NCBI GenBank assembly: GCA_016720115.1
Contig: JADJXT010000001.1
Coordinates: 310,001 to 374,000, forward strand
Direction: 5' to 3'
Length of the DNA stretch: 64,000 bases
Source of the DNA: Sphingomonadales bacterium
GTDB lineage: Bacteria; Pseudomonadota; Alphaproteobacteria; Sphingomonadales; Sphingomonadaceae
Each line of letters begins with the position of its first letter. The first letter of the stretch is position 1. The notes beneath the pieces were generated by a model that was not told the origin of the DNA, made no database searches, and was given only the letters and a program-made list of their open reading frames with translations. The translations under genes and the position numbers were made by a program. Positions 60,298 to 64,000 of the stretch are shown in pieces.

Positions 60298-61361
60298 TTT
60301 GCAGCCCCGTATTGAGCGTCTATCCATTCTCGGTATGCACCCGATCGAACGTGATCCAGCCAATTCGCATTTTTCAGATACCAATCAACGGTTTTGCGAA
60401 GCCCGCTCTCGAATGTCTCTGATGGACGCCAGCCGATTTCAGCTTCAACCCGCGTTGTGTCGACCGCGTAGCGCCGATCGTGGCCGGGCCTGTCTTTAAC
60501 AAATGAAATCTGTTCGGCGTAGCTCCGTCCGTCGGAACGTGGCTGCAGTTCGTCAAGTAACTGACATAATGTTCGAACGACGTCGATATTCTCCTTCTCG
60601 CACTGTCCGCCAATATTGTACGTCTTGCCGGGAATGCCCTCGTCCAGCACCCGTATGATGGCACTGCAGTGATCGCCGACATAAAGCCAGTCACGCACCT
60701 GTTTGCCGTCTCCGTAAACTGGCAGGTTTTTCCCAGATAGTGCATTTGAAATAATCAGCGGGATCAGCTTTTCGGGAAATTGGAAAGGACCGTAATTGTT
60801 GCTGCAGTTGGTTGTTAGCACATTAATGCCATATGTATGATGCCAAGCGCGAACCAAATGGTCGCCTGCTGCCTTGCTTGCGCTGTACGGACTGTTGGGT
60901 TCGAATCTCCGTGTTTCGGAAAAGGCCGGTTCGTCGGCGCCCAGCGAGCCATAGACCTCGTCGGTACTGACTTGCAAAAACCGAAACGCATCGCGGTTAC
61001 TCTCTCCCAGTTGCTTGGTGTAGCTGCGCACGCATTCGAGTAGCTGGAACAGATCTATGATATTGGTTGTTATGAACTGCGCGGGACCGGCAATGGACCG
61101 GTCTACGTGGCTCTCTGCCGCGAAGTTTATAATGGCGCGAGGCCTGTACTGGTCTAGCAACGACGATATGAGCCCGGCGTCACCGATTGATCCATGAATA
61201 AAAACATGTTTTGGCTCGTCCAAAAGCCCGTTGAGGTTCCAACGATTTCCGGCGTATGTCAGCAAATCCAGATTGACGACAGCCTCATCCCGGTCGGCAA
61301 GCCAGTCATACACGAAATTACTGCCTATAAAGCCGGCACCGCCAGTAACAAGAATTGTCAT
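60294..61361 (-). CDS. rmlB: dTDP-glucose 4,6-dehydratase
   Basis: A 355-residue extended SDR. The NAD motif is VTGGAGFIGSNFV, catalytic residues are T-D-E in VSTDEVYGSLG and YSASKAAGDHL, and the substrate region is NCSNNYGPFQFPEKLIPL. It makes dTDP-4-keto-6-deoxyglucose, the substrate of the ketoisomerase at 50,916. Its end overlaps rmlA. Confidence 0.96.
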   Translation of the reverse strand: MTILVTGGAGFIGSNFVYDWLADRDEAVVNLDLLTYAGNRWNLNGLLDEPKHVFIHGSIGDAGLISSLLDQYRPRAIINFAAESHVDRSIAGPAQFITTNIIDLFQLLECVRSYTKQLGESNRDAFRFLQVSTDEVYGSLGADEPAFSETRRFEPNSPYSASKAAGDHLVRAWHHTYGINVLTTNCSNNYGPFQFPEKLIPLIISNALSGKNLPVYGDGKQVRDWLYVGDHCSAIIRVLDEGIPGKTYNIGGQCEKENIDVVRTLCQLLDELQPRSDGRSYAEQISFVKDRPGHDRRYAVDTTRVEAEIGWRPSETFESGLRKTVDWYLKNANWLDHVRSGAYREWIDAQYGAAK

Positions 61362-61415
61362 TAACGCCTCGACGTCAGGAGTTGGAAAAAGAATGAAGTT
61401 TGTCGACGCGTCGCA

Positions 61416-61988
61416 TCAAACGGTCGAAAGTTTCCCGTTCGATAGGACATATTGCATTCCAGTGCGCGGACATTTCAACTCATCGCCCAATCGTTCGCCA
61501 GCGTGGCTAACCCAGCCAATTTGACGTGCAGGATTACCAATCACCAATGCGTGCGGTGCCACATCCTTGGTCACGACGGACCCTGCTCCAACCATTGCAA
61601 ATTCACCAATCGTATTGCCGCATACGATAGTGCAATTGGCGCCCAATGTAGCCCCCCGCTTGACAAGCGTCGAAGCAAATTCGTCTTTCCGTTCAACATG
61701 AGCCCGCGGTGTCAGAACATTTGTGAAAACCATCGACGGTCCACAGAAGACGTCGTCTTCAAGCGATACGCCCTTATATACGGAAACGTTGTTCTGTATC
61801 TTGCATCCGTTGCCGACGCGGACATCCGGGCCGATCACAACGTTCTGCCCGATCGAACAATTGTTGCCGATGACTGTGTTGGGCAAGATGTGGCTGAAGT
61901 GCCACAATTTTGTACCTCTTCCGATTTCGCTGCCCTCATCGACAACAGCGGTTTCGTGAATAATTGTTTTATCTTCAGCGCTGTACAT
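61416..61988 (-). CDS. wbpD: UDP-sugar N-acetyltransferase, WbpD/WlbB-like
   Basis: A 190-residue left-handed beta-helix acetyltransferase. Repeats such as VVDEGSEIGRGTKLWHFSHILPNTVIGNNCSIGQNVVIGPDVRVG and MVGAGSVVTKDVAPHALVIGNPARQIGWV fit WbpD/WlbB, which acetylates the 3-amino group of UDP-GlcNAc(3NH2)A. The start overlaps the WbpB stop by 14 bases. Length and repeats also resemble the acetyltransferase at 51,320; the pairing with WbpB decides this name. Confidence 0.88.
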   Translation of the reverse strand: MYSAEDKTIIHETAVVDEGSEIGRGTKLWHFSHILPNTVIGNNCSIGQNVVIGPDVRVGNGCKIQNNVSVYKGVSLEDDVFCGPSMVFTNVLTPRAHVERKDEFASTLVKRGATLGANCTIVCGNTIGEFAMVGAGSVVTKDVAPHALVIGNPARQIGWVSHAGERLGDELKCPRTGMQYVLSNGKLSTV

Positions 61989-62964
61989 TCACCCAATTCC
62001 CTTTTTGATCGATTGACGACTGGGCCGCTTGAAGCACGGTCAGAACGCGGATCGCCTCCTTGGAATCTGTCCGCGGGATCGAACCACTCGCCACGCAGTC
62101 AAGGAAGTGCTGCATTTCAGCTTTGAGCGGTTCATCCTGTTCAACTGGCAAATATTTGGAGCATTTCAGCGACGCGAACGGCCTACTTTCTTTCCAGTCC
62201 ACAGAATATTCGGACCAATGAAGTTTTTGGTCCCAAGATTGCCGATCATCGAAAATCGCCATTGCGCTGTCGCCAATCACGACCAATTTCTGAACCTTTT
62301 CAGGGTTGAGCCATCGTGATGAAATTTCTGCCGTTTTTCCACCTTCGAATTCTAGATGAATCGTAGAAACATCTATAATTCCAGGCTGGAGAAAGTCGTT
62401 TCCAATCGCGGCAACCCTTGTTGGCAACTCATTTAGCAGACCGAGTACCATCGATATGTCGTGCGGAGCAAAACTCCACATCACGTTCTCCTCGCTGCGC
62501 AAAACCCCAAGGTTCAGTCGCTGTGATACAACATGCTTTACTGTGCCCATACGATTTGCACGAACAAGCCCTACCAGTTCATTGAATACAGGATGGTAGT
62601 GCATAAGGTGGCCTACCATCAATATCAGCCTCCGATCATGGGCAAATCTGGCCATTTCATTCGCCTCATCAAGGGACGTCGCGATCGGCTTTTCAACGTA
62701 AACATGCTTGTTTGCGGACAGCGCAGCCATGGCATGTCTGAAATGCTGTTCTGCCGGCGAAGCTATCACAATGCCTGAAACAGATGTATCCTGCGTCGCA
62801 GAGTCTATGTCAGCGGAATAGCTTACGCCCATCTCTTGCGCTATATTAGCAGCGGCAGGGGACGGATCAATAATCCAGCGAAGAACGCCTAAGTCATGAA
62901 GGTTACGGGCCAAGTTCCGGCCCCATCCTCCGCAACCGATCAGCCCAAACCAGGAAGCTTGCAT
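61975..62964 (-). CDS. wbpB: UDP-GlcNAcA 3-dehydrogenase, WbpB/WlbA-like
   Basis: A 329-residue Gfo/Idh/MocA oxidoreductase. The NAD fold has LIGCGGWGRNLARNL, the signature EKPIATSLDEANEMARF contains the catalytic lysine, and VGHLMHYHPVFNELVGLV follows. It would oxidise C3 of UDP-GlcNAcA, product of WbpA at 46,098, with regeneration of the cofactor. It is the first gene of the minus-strand half; the IS256 element lies just upstream. Confidence 0.88.
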   Translation of the reverse strand: MQASWFGLIGCGGWGRNLARNLHDLGVLRWIIDPSPAAANIAQEMGVSYSADIDSATQDTSVSGIVIASPAEQHFRHAMAALSANKHVYVEKPIATSLDEANEMARFAHDRRLILMVGHLMHYHPVFNELVGLVRANRMGTVKHVVSQRLNLGVLRSEENVMWSFAPHDISMVLGLLNELPTRVAAIGNDFLQPGIIDVSTIHLEFEGGKTAEISSRWLNPEKVQKLVVIGDSAMAIFDDRQSWDQKLHWSEYSVDWKESRPFASLKCSKYLPVEQDEPLKAEMQHFLDCVASGSIPRTDSKEAIRVLTVLQAAQSSIDQKGNWVNVQR

Positions 62965-63019
62965 AAGTTTCTATACCTGTCCTATTTTTAAACAATGAAG
63001 TCTGTATTTCAATCGATCG

Positions 63020-64000
63020 GCAAAATTGGTCGCGTCCGTCAAGGTGGTGTAATTTCGGCTGTGGCCGTGGGCCATCGTCAGGCGGCTTTGGCGGTGATGT
63101 GTAGGGGCTGATTTTCCTCCTCGATCATGGGTTGGTTGAGTTCGGCCATGCCTTCGATCTGCATGTATCGGTGCTGGAGCTGCCACTCGTCGTTCTGCTC
63201 CATCAGCACAGCCCCGACGAGGCGGATGATGCTGTCTTCGTTCGGGAAGATTCCGACGACGTCGGCGCGGCGCTTGACCTCCTTGTTGAGCCGCTCGAGC
63301 GGATTGGTTGAGTGTAACTTCGTGCGGTGCTGGGTGGGAAAGCCGGTGTAGGCGAGCACGTCGGTTTCGGCCTCGTCCATGCAGGCGCCGAGCTTGGGCC
63401 AACGGGTGCGCAACTGGTCGGCGACCTGTCGCCAGACCTGCGTTGCGCTTTTCTGATCGGGCTGCAGGAAGACCTGGCGGATCGCGGCGGCGACGACAGT
63501 GTTCTGGCCCTTGGGCACATAGGACAGGGCATTGCGCATGAAGTGCACCCGGCAGCGCTGCCAGGTGGCGCCCATGACGCGGGTGATCGCGCCCTTGAGG
63601 CCCTCGTGAGCATCGGAGATGACCAGCTTCACGCCGGTAAGACCGCGCCGAACAAGGTCCTTCAGGAAGTCGGACCAGAAGACCTCCGCTTCCGAGGGGC
63701 CGATATGCAGGCCGACGATCTCGCGCCGGCCCTCGGTGTTGACGGCCATGGCGATTATTGCGGCAACGCTGATGATCCGCCCGCCTTCGCGTACCTTGAG
63801 ATAGGTGGCATCGAGCCAGAGATACGGCCATTCGCCGGTGAGCGGGCGTTTCAGAAAGGCATGGACGCGCTCGTCAATGTCCTTGCAAAGCTTGGAGACG
63901 GTGGACTTGGAGATGCCGGTCATGCCCATGGCCTGGACGAGTTCATCGACCCGCCGGGTGCTGACCCCGCCGATCCACGCTTCCTGGATCACCGCAACCA
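63020..64000 (-). mobile_element. IS256-family insertion sequence, partial
   Basis: The transposase coding region reaches the window end. The other end of the element is probably near 63,020-63,060, where a stretch with AATTGGTCGCGTCC and GGTGTAATTTC resembles an IS end. The second inverted repeat and the target duplication are outside the window, so the boundary is approximate. Confidence 0.55.
63078..64000 (-). CDS. IS256-family transposase, 5' end outside window
   Basis: The last 300-plus residues of a DDE transposase. Catalytic residues are D in WLDATYLKVRE, D in VISDAHEGLKGA and E in STNPLERLNKEVKRR; CRVHFMRNALSYVPK is the conserved region between them. The frame continues through the window end (residues VAVIQEAW are open upstream of the annotated GTG), so the true N-terminus is missing here. 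Its C-terminal end near 63,078 faces the polysaccharide locus. Confidence 0.95.
   Translation of the reverse strand, partial: VAVIQEAWIGGVSTRRVDELVQAMGMTGISKSTVSKLCKDIDERVHAFLKRPLTGEWPYLWLDATYLKVREGGRIISVAAIIAMAVNTEGRREIVGLHIGPSEAEVFWSDFLKDLVRRGLTGVKLVISDAHEGLKGAITRVMGATWQRCRVHFMRNALSYVPKGQNTVVAAAIRQVFLQPDQKSATQVWRQVADQLRTRWPKLGACMDEAETDVLAYTGFPTQHRTKLHSTNPLERLNKEVKRRADVVGIFPNEDSIIRLVGAVLMEQNDEWQLQHRYMQIEGMAELNQPMIEEENQPLHITAKAA

Noticed and set aside
1..64000. CRISPR arrays
   Set aside because: No regularly spaced direct repeats with unique spacers were seen; the repeats found are single pairs or tandem duplicates.

Overview
The window looks like a chromosome segment of an alphaproteobacterium, most likely a sphingomonad. 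I infer this from GC-rich coding with deep shadow ORFs on the opposite strand, a TonB-dependent receptor inside a catabolic cluster, tandem tyrosine recombinases, and the mix of P450, group D flavin monooxygenase and CoA-ligase genes. No rRNA, tRNA or CRISPR array was found.

Region 1 (about 155-16,216) reads as a genomic island. Every gene is on the minus strand. Two overlapping tyrosine recombinase genes sit at the right end. A 22-bp near-identical direct repeat (21/22) lies at 155-176 and 16,130-16,151, with a third, shorter copy at 16,198-16,216. The cargo is ssb, a two-gene unit (a DUF6602-like nuclease-fold protein plus a possible Abi/HEPN protein), a five-gene operon (MmeI-like adenine methyltransferase, a D...QxK protein, an SF2 helicase, a GIY-YIG nuclease, and a GHKL ATPase fused to a PD-(D/E)XK-like domain), and a PIN/RHH toxin-antitoxin pair whose toxin gene has an out-of-frame internal deletion. 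The five-gene operon is the best candidate for an undescribed anti-phage or restriction-like system.

Region 2 (about 16.5-34.4 kb) is a catabolic cluster for an unidentified aromatic or alicyclic compound. It holds an SDR, two VOC proteins, an alpha/beta hydrolase, a CoA-transferase, two AMP-forming CoA ligases, an enoyl-CoA hydratase, two HsaA-like flavin monooxygenases, a flavin reductase, a P450, a TonB receptor, a DUF336 protein, two MarR regulators and one TetR regulator. A palindrome GTCAAT-N3-ATTGAC, or a 10-11/12 match to it, lies before or at the start of six transcription units, which suggests one shared operator. A decayed HMG-CoA-lyase-like gene sits between the hydrolase and CoA-transferase genes.

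Region 3 (34.4-42.8 kb) is mixed. It contains a degraded ParB/DNA-methyltransferase gene, a DUF1254/DUF1214 periplasmic protein flanked by copies of an approximately 75-bp repeat, a B12-dependent ribonucleotide reductase with two FNR/FixK-like boxes upstream, a YeiH-type transporter and glpD.

Region 4 (42.9-63 kb) is a surface-polysaccharide locus in two convergent halves. Plus-strand genes make and transfer UDP-sugars (WbpM/PglF-like dehydratase, WbpE, WbpA, a PglE-like aminotransferase, a PglC-like sugar transferase). Minus-strand genes include WbpB, WbpD, WbpI, RmlA, RmlB, the 3,4-ketoisomerase/aminotransferase/acetyltransferase set for a dTDP-3-acetamido-3,6-dideoxyhexose, Wzx, Wzy, two glycosyltransferases, an asparagine synthase and a GNAT. 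The inferred sugars are UDP-ManNAc3NAcA, a dTDP-Fuc3NAc or Qui3NAc, and a UDP-4-amino-4,6-dideoxy sugar. The GNAT gene contains a perfect 18-bp hairpin with a UUCG loop. The window ends inside an IS256-family transposase.
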